A stretch of DNA of 64,000 nucleotides from B1 sp034439755 (GTDB taxonomy: Bacteria > Bacteroidota > Bacteroidia > UKL13-3), in contig JAWXAZ010000010.1 in the NCBI GenBank assembly GCA_034439755.1, positions 1 through 64,000 of the forward strand, written 5' to 3'. Every line of letters begins with the position of its first letter. The first letter of the stretch is position 1. The notes beneath the pieces were generated by a model. It ran no database searches and was not told where the DNA came from. It saw nothing but the letters and a program-made list of their open reading frames with translations. Shown here piece after piece: positions 55,483-64,000 of the stretch. A program made the translations under genes and the position numbers.

Positions 55483-56319
55483 GTGGTAAGAAATATGTTA
55501 ATATTAATGGATGGAACAGCCGATGCTGAACGTCTATTGGATTGTTCGATGAAAATCTTTCACAATCAACAAGATCATTTTAATGGAGCGTTTGTGGAGG
55601 GTATAAGTACAGGTAACTTGGATAAGGTTTTTGAAGGGAAAGATCATTTAAACTCTCAATACACCCGCACCGAAATTATTGAGAGAATATTACATACTGA
55701 TTTAAATAACAGCAATGAATTTATTGCTCGTTTTGTTAAAAAATGCGAAGAATTGTGCTTACGAACTAAGGTGTTTATTGGTGCTGAAGAAACCAATGAG
55801 GATTTAGCAAAAGAAAGTATGTTTAACGATTTGTTTTTAATTGGAAAAGATATTTTTAGGAAGCCCAATGTAACAAAACATTCATTTGATATAGTTGAGT
55901 CTTTGATGCGCAATACCAAATGCCCCATTGTATTATTGTCTTGCGAACAAACATCTTTTAAAAATGTGGTTTTGATTTATGATGGCAGTAAGCGCTCCTT
56001 CGATGCCATGAAATTATTTATGTATTTAATGGGCGACATGTTGGTAGATAATAAGTTGATTTTAAATGTAGTGGTAAATGAAAATAGTTCTGAAAATGAA
56101 AAGGGTGTAATTGAATATTTAAAAAATTACAAACTCAATTTTGCCATAAACAGGGTATATCCAGAGAATTATTATACCGAATTATTAGATTTGTTGGTGG
56201 GATTAGATTCGTTTCTTTTGGTAACAGGTGTAAATAGGAATGACATTGTGGAAGATATGATTTTTAACAAAGATCATTCGTTTTTTATGCATGGCCAGCG
56301 TTCAGTTTTTTTAGGATAG
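55483..56319 (+). CDS. Universal stress protein (UspA family)
   Basis: The 278-residue protein has two divergent USP domains (MVRNMLILMDGTADAERLL at the start, then TSFKNVVLIYDGSKRSFDAMKLFMYLM in the middle). The chosen start is a GTG at 55483, because VRNMLILMDG aligns with the usual MKNILVPTD; an ATG at 55495 is the alternative. The ATP-binding G-2x-G-9x-G loop is not clear. It ends 1 bp before ccoI, and usp genes accompany cbb3 clusters in several Bacteroidota. Confidence 0.85.
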   Translation: MVRNMLILMDGTADAERLLDCSMKIFHNQQDHFNGAFVEGISTGNLDKVFEGKDHLNSQYTRTEIIERILHTDLNNSNEFIARFVKKCEELCLRTKVFIGAEETNEDLAKESMFNDLFLIGKDIFRKPNVTKHSFDIVESLMRNTKCPIVLLSCEQTSFKNVVLIYDGSKRSFDAMKLFMYLMGDMLVDNKLILNVVVNENSSENEKGVIEYLKNYKLNFAINRVYPENYYTELLDLLVGLDSFLLVTGVNRNDIVEDMIFNKDHSFFMHGQRSVFLG

Positions 56320-56320
56320 A

Positions 56321-58738
56321 ATGGGGAAGGTAGAAACAATCCAAAAATTAACTTGCTTCCATTGCGGAGACCCCATTGTGGGGGTAAATTTGGCTTATGA
56401 CAACAAAGATTTTTGTTGTGTGGGGTGTAAAGGTGTTTACACCCTTTTGTCTGAAAATAACCTTTGTGATTATTATCAAATAGACAGCAATCCCGGGTTG
56501 AGCCTAAAGAATCCGGTATCGAAAGTAAAATTTAATTATTTAGAAGATGATCAAATACAAAAGCAACTCATTCAGTACAGAGATGAGAAAATATCCAAGA
56601 TTACTTTTTATATGCCAACTATGCATTGTAGCAGTTGCATTTGGCTTTTGGAAAGTCTTTTCAAGCTTGAAAGGGGCGTAAAAAATTCTCGAGTAGATTT
56701 TCTTAAAAAACAGTTGAGCGTAACGTTCGATCACCATATTTGTAGCTTAAAGAAGTTGGTGGAGTTGCTTAGTGCCTTGGGTTACGAACCTGCCCTAAGC
56801 ATGAATGATTTGACCGGGAAAAAGAAGCAGCAAAATAACAGCCGTTTGCTTTATCAGGTTGGGGTAGCAGGTTTTGGTTTTGGAAATATTATGCTTATCT
56901 CATTTCCAGAGTATTTTGGATTAGATAGTTTTTCACATGCTGCTTTCTCTAAACTTTTTGGTTACTTGAATTTATTCTTGGCATTGCCTATTTTTTTCTA
57001 TGCTGCTCAAGATTATTTTATATCTGCCTATAAAAGTATTAGAAAGGGAATCATTAATATTGATTTTCCGCTGGCCTTGGGTATATTGGTGATGTTTTTG
57101 CGCAGCAGTTATGAAGTGGTTTCTGGCACGGGCCTCGGTTTTTTTGATACTTTGGCCGGATTGGTTTTCTTTTTACTCATTGGAAAATGGGTTCAGCAAA
57201 GGACTATTGATACGCTGTCTTTTGAACGTGATTATAAATCGTATTTTCCTGTGGCTGTTTCTCTCATTAACGAAAAAGTTGAAACCACAATTCCAGTTAC
57301 TAATTTGAAAATTGGAGATAGAATTTTAATTCGAAACAATGAAATTATTCCTGCCGATGCCATTTTATTAAATGGAGATGCACACATTGATTTTAGTTTT
57401 GTTACAGGCGAAAACGATCCTATAAAGAAGGTATTAGGTGAAGTAATTTATGCAGGTGGGAGGCAAATGGGTGGTACCTTAGAACTGGAAGTATCAAAAA
57501 CCGTTTCGCAAAGTTACTTAACTCAATTATGGAATAGCGAACATTTTGCAAAAGGTGATCACAGCACTATAGAATCTTTTCAATCGGTGGTAAGTAAATA
57601 TTTTACCATAGCTTTATTGCTTGTGGCGTTTGGTTCAGCCATATTTTGGCTTTTGTTTGACCAAAGTAGAAGCATGAATGCATTTACTGCAGTGTTAATT
57701 ATTGCTTGTCCGTGTGCGCTGGCATTATCCTCACCCTTTGCATTGGGCAATAGCTTGCGTATGATGGGGCGTAGTAAATTTTACCTAAAATCGCCAGGTG
57801 TAATTGAAAAAATGGCCAAGGTTGATCATTTGGTTTTTGATAAAACTGGTACCATCACACTACCTGCCGAATCCACCATTTATTTTGATGGGTTTCCTTT
57901 AAATAAGCGTGATTTGATTATGGTAAAAACCTTATGTCAAAACTCCATTCATCCCCTTAGTAAACGCATTTTGAGTTATTTGTCGTTGCCAAGTAACCTG
58001 TCTTTTTCGATGGAACAATTTGCAGAAATTTCTGGAAAGGGAATTAGGGCTGATATAGAAGGCAAGGAGGTAAAATTGGGGTCTGCATCTTTTGTTAAAT
58101 TGAGCGAACAAGAGCAAGAAAATCAATTGTCGTCGGTGGTTTATGTGAGTATTGGCGACATGATTAAGGGTAAATTTGTAATTGAGCATGCTTACAGAGA
58201 GAATTTGGGCGAAGTTTTAACTCAACTTTCCTTCAAAAGAAAATTGAGTTTACTGAGTGGTGATAACGATTCTGAACGCAATAGGTTGAAGCCATATTTC
58301 CCTTCAAATTCGCAAATGTTGTTTTCTATGAGTCCGGCAGAAAAAATGCTGTACATTCACCAATTGAAAGAAGATGGTGCAAAGGTAGCGATGATTGGAG
58401 ATGGCTTAAATGATGCAGGTGCTTTAAAGGTTGCAGATTTAGGGATTTCGGTTAGCGAGAATACTTCTAGCTTTTCGCCAAGCAGCGATGTTATTATGGA
58501 TGCAAGTGTATTTGGTAATTTGAGCAATTTTTTTGCCTATTCAAAAGATACGGTAAAAGTAATTCACATGAGTTTTGTGATTTCCTTGCTGTATAATATA
58601 ATAGGTTTAAGTTTTGCGGTTCAAGGGATTCTTTCACCAGTGGTTGCTGCTATATTGATGCCTATAAGTAGCATTAGTGTGATTATTTTTACCACAACAG
58701 CCACGTATATATTTGCTAAGAAGAATAAAATAGTTTAA
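56321..58738 (+). CDS. ccoI: Copper-type P1B ATPase of cbb3 oxidase assembly
   Basis: The 805-residue pump has an N-terminal Cys-rich domain (CFHCGDPIVG, FCCVGCKGVYTLL), a heavy-metal domain with MHCSSCIW (C103, C106), transmembrane CPC (463-465, in IIACPCALALSSPFALGN), the phosphorylation site D507 in FDKTGTITL, TGEND in the actuator domain and GDGLNDAGAL. CcoI (FixI) supplies copper for the CuB site of cbb3 oxidase. It is followed after 12 bp by ccoS. Confidence 0.96.
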   Translation: MGKVETIQKLTCFHCGDPIVGVNLAYDNKDFCCVGCKGVYTLLSENNLCDYYQIDSNPGLSLKNPVSKVKFNYLEDDQIQKQLIQYRDEKISKITFYMPTMHCSSCIWLLESLFKLERGVKNSRVDFLKKQLSVTFDHHICSLKKLVELLSALGYEPALSMNDLTGKKKQQNNSRLLYQVGVAGFGFGNIMLISFPEYFGLDSFSHAAFSKLFGYLNLFLALPIFFYAAQDYFISAYKSIRKGIINIDFPLALGILVMFLRSSYEVVSGTGLGFFDTLAGLVFFLLIGKWVQQRTIDTLSFERDYKSYFPVAVSLINEKVETTIPVTNLKIGDRILIRNNEIIPADAILLNGDAHIDFSFVTGENDPIKKVLGEVIYAGGRQMGGTLELEVSKTVSQSYLTQLWNSEHFAKGDHSTIESFQSVVSKYFTIALLLVAFGSAIFWLLFDQSRSMNAFTAVLIIACPCALALSSPFALGNSLRMMGRSKFYLKSPGVIEKMAKVDHLVFDKTGTITLPAESTIYFDGFPLNKRDLIMVKTLCQNSIHPLSKRILSYLSLPSNLSFSMEQFAEISGKGIRADIEGKEVKLGSASFVKLSEQEQENQLSSVVYVSIGDMIKGKFVIEHAYRENLGEVLTQLSFKRKLSLLSGDNDSERNRLKPYFPSNSQMLFSMSPAEKMLYIHQLKEDGAKVAMIGDGLNDAGALKVADLGISVSENTSSFSPSSDVIMDASVFGNLSNFFAYSKDTVKVIHMSFVISLLYNIIGLSFAVQGILSPVVAAILMPISSISVIIFTTTATYIFAKKNKIV

Positions 58739-58750
58739 TGGGAACAAGGT

Positions 58751-58960
58751 ATGAATATAATTTTTATGTTGATTGGAGTGAGTCTCTTTATGGCCTTGGG
58801 TTTTCTGGTTGCTTTTGTGTGGAGTGTAAAAAGTGGACAAATGGAAGACGATTATACCCCATCGGTAAGAATTTTATTTGATGACAAACCAATAGCACCC
58901 AATGATAACGTATCTAGCAGTCAAGCTGAACCAATGAAAAGTGACTTAAATCAGTTTTAG
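58751..58960 (+). CDS. ccoS: cbb3 oxidase maturation protein CcoS
   Basis: The 69-residue protein has a single N-terminal membrane helix (MNIIFMLIGVSLFMALGFLVAFVWSVKSGQ) and the family motif GQMEDDYTPSVRIL. CcoS is needed to insert copper and heme into CcoN. It lies between ccoI and ccoNO, the standard order. Confidence 0.93.
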   Translation: MNIIFMLIGVSLFMALGFLVAFVWSVKSGQMEDDYTPSVRILFDDKPIAPNDNVSSSQAEPMKSDLNQF

Positions 58961-59034
58961 TGGTAAGAATTGTCATTTTTCTGTCTGAGAAATAAAAATA
59001 AATTTGACCCAATCTAATAATTAAACCAGAATCT

Positions 59035-61164
59035 ATGCAAGTGGAAAACTTCAATTACGACAACCGGATTGTCCGTAATTTCATCATCGCCTCGGTCATT
59101 TTCGGGGTAGTAGGGATGTTGGTGGGATTGATAGCAGCAATCCAGCTTTACTATCCTGCCTTTAACTTTAATTTACCTTATACCTCTTTTGGTAGAATTA
59201 GGCCCTTGCACACCAATGCGGTCATTTTTGCTTTTGTAGGAAATGCAATTTTTGCAGGTATTTATTATTCCTTACAAAGGTTATGTAAAGCCCGGTTATT
59301 TAGTGATTTATTGAGTAATTTTCATTTTTGGGGTTGGCAATTAATTATTTTAGCTGCGGCAATAACATTGCCTTTGGGTATGACTACCTCGCATGAATAT
59401 GCCGAATTAGAGTGGCCTATTGATATTGCTATTGCAATTGTTTGGGTTGCTTTTGGAGTAAACATGATTGGAACCATCATTAAACGTAGGGAGCGCCACA
59501 TGTATGTTGCAATTTGGTTCTACCTCGCCACATTTATAACTGTAGCCGTTTTGCATATTGTAAACTCTTTTGAATTGCCAATTAGTTTTACAAAAAGTTA
59601 TATGTTGTATGCAGGTGTTCAAGATGCTTTGGTTCAATGGTGGTATGGTCACAATGCAGTAGCGTTCTTTTTAACAACACCCTATTTAGGTATGATGTAT
59701 TACTACTTACCTAAAGCGGTTAATCGCCCCATATATTCATATAAACTGTCGATTTTACATTTTTGGACATTGATATTCTTGTACATTTGGGCAGGCCCGC
59801 ACCATTTATTATATTCTAGTTTACCAGATTGGGCTCAATCTATAGGGGTTGTTTTCTCTATTATGTTAATTGCACCATCATGGGGTGGTATGATTAATGG
59901 TTTGCTTACCTTACGTGGTGCTTGGGATAAAGTGAGAGATGAACCAGTATTGAAGTTTTTTGCGGTGGGTGTTACCGCTTATGGTATGGCTACTTTTGAA
60001 GGACCTTTGTTAAGTTTGAAAAATGTGAATGCCATTGCGCATTTTACCGATTGGATTGTTGCACACGTTCACACAGGGGCATTGGGATGGAATGGTTTAA
60101 TGACATTTGGTATGTTCTATTGGTTGGTACCAAAAATTTATGGCACCAATTTGTATTCTAAATCTTTAGCAAATACACACTTCTGGATTTCAACTTTAGG
60201 TATTTTGTTTTATGCTATTCCAATGTATTGGAGCGGATTTGCCCAAGGTATGATGTGGAAAGAATTCTTGCCAGAGGGAATGTTAAAATACCCTAATTTT
60301 TTAGAAACAACGCTACAAGTTATTCCAATGCATATTATGCGTTCTATAGGTGGTACCTTATTCTTATCGGGTGTGTTCGTTATGATTTACAATTTGATGA
60401 AAACAGCCGCAACTGGCAAGTTAATTGCCAACGAGCCTGCATCTGCACCTGCTTTAGAGAAGAACTATATTGCTCAGGGAGCAAATACATACTGGCATAA
60501 AGTATTCGAACGTAAGCCAGTTACATTTATCATGATAACCATTGTGGCTATTTTAATTGGCGGTATGGTCGAAATTATTCCAATGCTTACCATTAAGTCT
60601 AATATTCAAACAATTAGTAGTGTTAAACCTTATACACCCTTAGAGTTGCAGGGCAGAGATATTTACATTCGCGAAGGCTGTGTAAATTGCCATTCCCAAA
60701 TGATTCGTCCTTTTAGAAGTGAAACCGAAAGATATGGTGAATACTCAAAGGCTGGTGAATATGTTTACGATCATCCTTTCTTATGGGGATCTAAACGTAC
60801 TGGTCCAGATTTAATGCGTGTAGGTGGAAAATACCCAGACAGTTGGCATTACAACCACATGATTGAGCCAAACTCTATGTCGCCAGGTTCTATTATGCCT
60901 GCTTATCCTTGGTTGGCCGAAAATGACTTGAACACCAGCAATACTGCCGACAAGATTAATGCGATGCGTACTTTAGGCGTGCCTTATGAAGTTGGATTCG
61001 ATAAAGTTGCAGAAGCAGATTTAATGAAGCAAGCAACGAAAATTGCCGATGGTTTAAGCAAAGATGGGTATCCTATTGAGGCCAATAAAGAATTAGTGGC
61101 TTTGATTTCGTACCTACAAAGATTAGGAACCGATATTAAATTGAGCAAAACAGCAAGTAAATAA
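59035..61164 (+). CDS. ccoNO: cbb3 cytochrome c oxidase, fused subunits I and II
   Basis: The 709-residue protein fuses CcoN and CcoO. Residues ~1-500 are the heme-copper catalytic subunit: RPLHTNAVIFAF with a heme His, QWWYGHNAVAFFL with the CuB His, GPHHLLYSSLPDW, and HFTDWIVAHVHTGALGWNG with the heme His ligands. Residues ~510-709 are the membrane-anchored monoheme cytochrome c: CVNCH (C549, C552, H553) with PGSIMPAYPWL giving the Met ligand. It reduces oxygen to water with high affinity and pumps protons. A possible -7 box TAAATTTG lies at 58999-59006, without a good -33. Confidence 0.96.
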   Translation: MQVENFNYDNRIVRNFIIASVIFGVVGMLVGLIAAIQLYYPAFNFNLPYTSFGRIRPLHTNAVIFAFVGNAIFAGIYYSLQRLCKARLFSDLLSNFHFWGWQLIILAAAITLPLGMTTSHEYAELEWPIDIAIAIVWVAFGVNMIGTIIKRRERHMYVAIWFYLATFITVAVLHIVNSFELPISFTKSYMLYAGVQDALVQWWYGHNAVAFFLTTPYLGMMYYYLPKAVNRPIYSYKLSILHFWTLIFLYIWAGPHHLLYSSLPDWAQSIGVVFSIMLIAPSWGGMINGLLTLRGAWDKVRDEPVLKFFAVGVTAYGMATFEGPLLSLKNVNAIAHFTDWIVAHVHTGALGWNGLMTFGMFYWLVPKIYGTNLYSKSLANTHFWISTLGILFYAIPMYWSGFAQGMMWKEFLPEGMLKYPNFLETTLQVIPMHIMRSIGGTLFLSGVFVMIYNLMKTAATGKLIANEPASAPALEKNYIAQGANTYWHKVFERKPVTFIMITIVAILIGGMVEIIPMLTIKSNIQTISSVKPYTPLELQGRDIYIREGCVNCHSQMIRPFRSETERYGEYSKAGEYVYDHPFLWGSKRTGPDLMRVGGKYPDSWHYNHMIEPNSMSPGSIMPAYPWLAENDLNTSNTADKINAMRTLGVPYEVGFDKVAEADLMKQATKIADGLSKDGYPIEANKELVALISYLQRLGTDIKLSKTASK

Positions 61165-61171
61165 TCACACA

Positions 61172-61333
61172 ATGTTTAGACAACATATCCAAAATATGGT
61201 GGGAATAGAATCGGGTTACCTGATTTTCTCTCTAATAGTATTCATGACTTTTTTTGTAGGAGTATTATGGTGGGTTTTTAAGGCCGACAAAAACTATATT
61301 AAGGATATGGAGCAAAAACCATTTGAAAATTAA
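61172..61333 (+). CDS. ccoQ: cbb3 oxidase subunit CcoQ
   Basis: This 53-residue product begins MFRQHIQNMVGIESGYLIFS. It has one membrane helix (residues ~14-37) and a charged tail (KADKNYIKDMEQKPFEN). It lies 7 bp after ccoNO and 10 bp before ccoP, exactly where ccoQ sits in cbb3 operons. CcoQ stabilises CcoP in the complex. The assignment rests on size, topology and position more than on sequence motifs. Confidence 0.85.
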   Translation: MFRQHIQNMVGIESGYLIFSLIVFMTFFVGVLWWVFKADKNYIKDMEQKPFEN

Positions 61334-61343
61334 AAATAAGATC

Positions 61344-62228
61344 ATGAAGCATAAATTATTTACCGTGTTAGCTTTGATGTTAATTGCAGGCACACTTTCG
61401 GCTCAAAATGCAGATGTTACTAGTTCTAATGTAGGATTAGGTACTTTGTTAGTTGCACTTAACGCCATACTTCTATTATTTGTCATCTTCCTATTAGGTT
61501 CCTTATCGGCAGCTGTACAAAAGCTTCGTAAAGGTGGAGACCCTGATAAAGTTCAATTAAGTTGGTGGGAAAAGTTTGCCGCCTTAAAATCTGAAAAGTC
61601 GGAAGATGAATTGAGATTGGATGAAGACTATGATGGGATTCATGAATTGGATAATCCAACACCACCTTGGTTCAATTTTATTTTCCTAACAACTATCATT
61701 GTTGCGGTATTATATCTTTTGAATTACCATGTGTTAAAAATTGGTAATCTTCAAGTTGCAGAATATAATGTTGCTGTGGCCGAATCAAAAGCAGAGGTAG
61801 ATGCTTATTTGAAAAAATCGGGCAATTTAATAGATGAAAATAGTGTAACTCAATTAAACGATGCTAAGTCAATTAAAGAGGGTCAAGTTATTTTTATTGA
61901 AAAATGTGCCGTATGCCATTTAGCTGATGGTGGTGGTGTTGTTGGACCAAATCTTGCAGATGCTTATTGGATTCATGGAGGCGATGTAAAGTCAATTTTT
62001 AAAATAATAAAATATGGTGTTCCTGCAAAAGGTATGATTTCTTGGCAAAATACTTTTAGTGGAAAGCAAATGCAATTGTTGTCTTCTTTTGTTATGTCTT
62101 TAAAAGGAACAACACCTGCTACAGCAAAAGAACCTCAAGGCGATTTACTTGTAGATGCTGGAGTAGCAATAATGGCAGCAGATAGCACAATAAAAGTTAC
62201 AGAGCCCGCAGTACCTACTGCCAAATAG
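61344..62228 (+). CDS. ccoP: cbb3 oxidase subunit III CcoP, single heme form
   Basis: The ATG start is at 61344 (MKHKLFTVLALMLIAGTLSAQ); a TTG 21 bp earlier is less likely. The 294-residue protein has a signal-like helix, a second helix (~33-56), a CcoP N-terminal motif (HELDNPTPPWFNFIF) with a further membrane helix, and one cytochrome c domain with CAVCH (188-192) and Met in KGMISWQ. Typical CcoP has two c hemes; only one CxxCH is present here. It passes electrons to the CcoO part. Confidence 0.93.
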   Translation: MKHKLFTVLALMLIAGTLSAQNADVTSSNVGLGTLLVALNAILLLFVIFLLGSLSAAVQKLRKGGDPDKVQLSWWEKFAALKSEKSEDELRLDEDYDGIHELDNPTPPWFNFIFLTTIIVAVLYLLNYHVLKIGNLQVAEYNVAVAESKAEVDAYLKKSGNLIDENSVTQLNDAKSIKEGQVIFIEKCAVCHLADGGGVVGPNLADAYWIHGGDVKSIFKIIKYGVPAKGMISWQNTFSGKQMQLLSSFVMSLKGTTPATAKEPQGDLLVDAGVAIMAADSTIKVTEPAVPTAK

Positions 62229-62259
62229 ATTTACAAGTTTATTTTATTTTTTTTACATA

Positions 62260-62316
62260 AAAAGAAGTTCAATGATTTGTAAATTTACAAGTTGTTGGAC
62301 TTCTTTTATTTTTTAG
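62260..62316 (+). terminator. Hairpin terminator or attenuator between ccoP and ccoG
   Basis: AAAAGAAGTTCAA (62260-62272) pairs with TTGGACTTCTTTT (62295-62307), allowing one G-U pair, followed by ATTTTTT. The loop holds a perfect palindrome TTGTAAATTTACAA (62277-62290). It may separate the oxidase transcript from the ccoG/H transcript. Confidence 0.78.
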
Positions 62317-62322
62317 ATTATT

Positions 62323-63795
62323 ATGAAAAGTGCAGAGCCATTGGCTGATGAACATTTTAGGGATGAATTATCAAATGTAGATAGGGATGGAAAAAGATTG
62401 TTCATTTTTCCTAAAAAACCAAAAGGGAAGTATTACGATTATAGAACATGGTTTAGTTGGTTTTTAATGGCATTGATGTTCTCTGGACCATTTTTAAAAT
62501 TTGAAGGAAAACCGCTGCTTTTATTAAATGTTTTAGAAAGAAAGTTTATCATATTTGGTATGGTATTTTGGCCTCAAGACCTCAATTTATTTGCCGTTTT
62601 GATGTTATCATTTGTGCTATTCATTGTTTTGTTTACAGTCCTATTCGGGCGTGTTTGGTGCGGTTGGGCTTGCCCGCAAACCATTTTTATGGAAATGCTC
62701 TTTAGAAAGGTTGAATACCTGATTGATGGCGATTACCAGAAGCAAAAAAAATTAAAGGAGCAAAATTGGAATGGTGAGAAAATATTTAAACGGGGTTTAA
62801 AACATACCACATTTTGGATTTTATCTTTCCTTATAGCCAATACCTTTTTAGGATATATCATTGGCATTGATGAGCTAAAATTACTCGTAGTGGATGGGCC
62901 TATGGCACACATGGGAAAATTTGCTTCGTTATTAATTTTTACAACGGTATTTTATTTTGTATTTGCCCATTTGCGCGAATTGGTTTGTATTTTTATTTGT
63001 CCTTATGGCCGCTTGCAAGGATTGATGCTAGATAAGAATTCAATGGTGGTTGCCTACGATTTTGTGAGGGGCGAACCAAGAGGTAAAATAAAAAAACATG
63101 AGGAAGAAGCACCAAAAGGCGATTGTATCGATTGTAAACTTTGTGTGCATGTTTGTCCTACTGGCATCGACATTAGAAATGGCACGCAGTTAGAATGTAT
63201 AAATTGTACGGCTTGTATTGACGCTTGCGATGAGGTAATGGTTAAGATAGACAAGCCAAAAGGCTTAGTGCGGTTTGCTTCACTTAATAACATCAATGAA
63301 GGCACAAAATTAGGTCTGAACCTAAGAAATGGCGCTTACGGAATTGTTTTAGCATTGTTGTTTGGCGTTTTCCTTTACATGCTAATCACTAGAAAGCAAA
63401 TTGAAACAACCCTGTTGCGTACACCTGGCATGCTATACCAAAAACAAGAAGAGGGTAAAATAAGTAACTTATACAGCATCGAATTCGTTAACAAAACCTT
63501 TAAGGAATTGCCAATAGAACTAAAACTGATTGAACCAAAAGGCGAAATTCGTTTAGTGGATGGACAGTCGATTATGGTTCATAAAGAGACCGTTGGTAAA
63601 TCTTCTTTCTTTTTGGTAATCAATGCCAATGAAGTGAAAAGAGTTTCTACACCTGTGGTTGTGGAAGTATGGAGCGATGGAAAACTAATTGAAACCATGA
63701 ATTCGAAGTTTAATGGCCCTATTTTTTCTGCTCATAAAGACTCCGAAGAGGAACACGAAAAGGATAAAGTTGACCATGATAAGGATAAGAAATAA
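62323..63795 (+). CDS. ccoG: Cytochrome c oxidase accessory protein CcoG
   Basis: The 490-residue membrane protein (FixG/RdxA) has several helices in its first 230 residues and the motif FGRVWCGWACPQTIF. Two ferredoxin-like 4Fe-4S sites follow (CIDCKLCVHVCPTGIDI and CINCTACIDACDEVM), then a helix at ~340-360 and a C-terminal Ig-like domain. CcoG reduces copper for delivery to the cbb3 oxidase. It is the first gene after the ccoP terminator and is followed by ccoH. Confidence 0.95.
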   Translation: MKSAEPLADEHFRDELSNVDRDGKRLFIFPKKPKGKYYDYRTWFSWFLMALMFSGPFLKFEGKPLLLLNVLERKFIIFGMVFWPQDLNLFAVLMLSFVLFIVLFTVLFGRVWCGWACPQTIFMEMLFRKVEYLIDGDYQKQKKLKEQNWNGEKIFKRGLKHTTFWILSFLIANTFLGYIIGIDELKLLVVDGPMAHMGKFASLLIFTTVFYFVFAHLRELVCIFICPYGRLQGLMLDKNSMVVAYDFVRGEPRGKIKKHEEEAPKGDCIDCKLCVHVCPTGIDIRNGTQLECINCTACIDACDEVMVKIDKPKGLVRFASLNNINEGTKLGLNLRNGAYGIVLALLFGVFLYMLITRKQIETTLLRTPGMLYQKQEEGKISNLYSIEFVNKTFKELPIELKLIEPKGEIRLVDGQSIMVHKETVGKSSFFLVINANEVKRVSTPVVVEVWSDGKLIETMNSKFNGPIFSAHKDSEEEHEKDKVDHDKDKK

Positions 63796-63844
63796 AAGGA
63801 TTAGTTAGCTATATTTGAAAGGATTTAAATAAACTTAACAGATA

Positions 63845-64000
63845 ATGATTAAAATAAATTGGGGAACCAAATTGGCGTTTTTTGCTATATTATTCATGAT
63901 TTTTGTGGTAAGCATGGTGGTGGTGATATCTAGGCAAGATATGCCATTGGTAGAAGACGATTATTACGAAAAGGGCATAAATTATCAAACTCAAATAGAC
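63845..64000 (+). CDS. ccoH: CcoH/FixH family protein, cut by the window end
   Basis: The frame starts at 63845 (MIKINWGTKLAFFAILFMIF) and runs open to the window end, giving 52 residues. It has one N-terminal membrane helix and then the FixH motif PLVEDDYYEKGINYQTQID. CcoH stabilises the assembling cbb3 oxidase. Roughly two thirds of the usual ~150 residues are missing because the window stops. Confidence 0.92.
   Translation, partial: MIKINWGTKLAFFAILFMIFVVSMVVVISRQDMPLVEDDYYEKGINYQTQID

Noticed and set aside
58961..59034. FNR box upstream of ccoNO
   Set aside because: TTGACCCAATCTAA at about 59003 matches only the first half of TTGAT-N4-ATCAA; not convincing.

Overview
The window is about 64 kb of AT-rich chromosome from a bacterium of the phylum Bacteroidota. 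The evidence is a type IX secretion sorting domain on two secreted proteins, promoter boxes of the Bacteroidota form TTTG-N20-TAnnTTTG, a fused ccoN-ccoO cytochrome oxidase gene, the archaeal/eukaryal-like prolyl-tRNA synthetase, SPOR and DUF4293 proteins, and dense runs of short-spaced genes. I cannot name the genus. It is mostly ordinary core genome: no phage, insertion sequence, CRISPR array, tRNA or rRNA was seen.

Layout. 1-530: remnant of a family 16 glycoside hydrolase. 535-11.9 kb (minus strand): a very large alpha-2-macroglobulin-like protein, a DUF3857/transglutaminase membrane protein, an acyl-CoA carboxylase beta subunit and an envelope protein. 11.9-14.4 kb: the most unusual stretch. 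It holds an SRP RNA gene with a near-ideal promoter, a perfect 12 x 25 bp tandem repeat, and an ATPase-nuclease gene bracketed by three copies of a 48 bp inverted-repeat module. 14.4-16.5 kb: mazG-like, dtd, rsgA, crcB. 16.9-18.7 kb: a TetR regulator in front of a collapsed efflux operon (a TolC remnant fused by deletion to the tail of an ABC permease). 18.7-32.1 kb (minus): xerD, an Omp28-like thioredoxin-fold lipoprotein, then the compact run secA-deoC-SPOR-FAH-SDR-flavin reductase-DUF4293-hisS-hutH-nadC. 32.4-45 kb: proS, a Gly/Tyr/Asn-rich lipoprotein with a FadL-like outer-membrane protein, a T9SS cargo, aroQ, a GT2 glycosyltransferase, rlmD, murB and an LTA-synthase-like sulfatase. 45-53 kb: a LytTR two-component system, a T9SS-exported serine hydrolase, an M49 dipeptidyl peptidase and small proteins. 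53-64 kb (plus): an M61 peptidase, then an Fnr-like regulator, a universal stress protein and the cbb3 oxidase cluster ccoI-S-NO-Q-P-G-H, with ccoH cut by the window end.

Three sequence-level patterns cut across genes. (1) A 134-135 bp intergenic element occurs three times (6228, 19667, and inverted at 48462). (2) The near-palindrome GGTTCARACCGAA, and more widely the octamer TTGGTTCA/TGAACCAA, is far more frequent than base composition predicts, inside and outside genes. (3) The 48 bp module (12 bp arm, 24 bp spacer, inverted 12 bp arm) occurs twice upstream of the ATPase-nuclease gene and once across its stop codon; one copy brackets the predicted promoter. The third pattern is the best candidate for an undescribed system: a self-regulated or mobile ATPase-nuclease cassette. 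All counts and alignments were made by eye.
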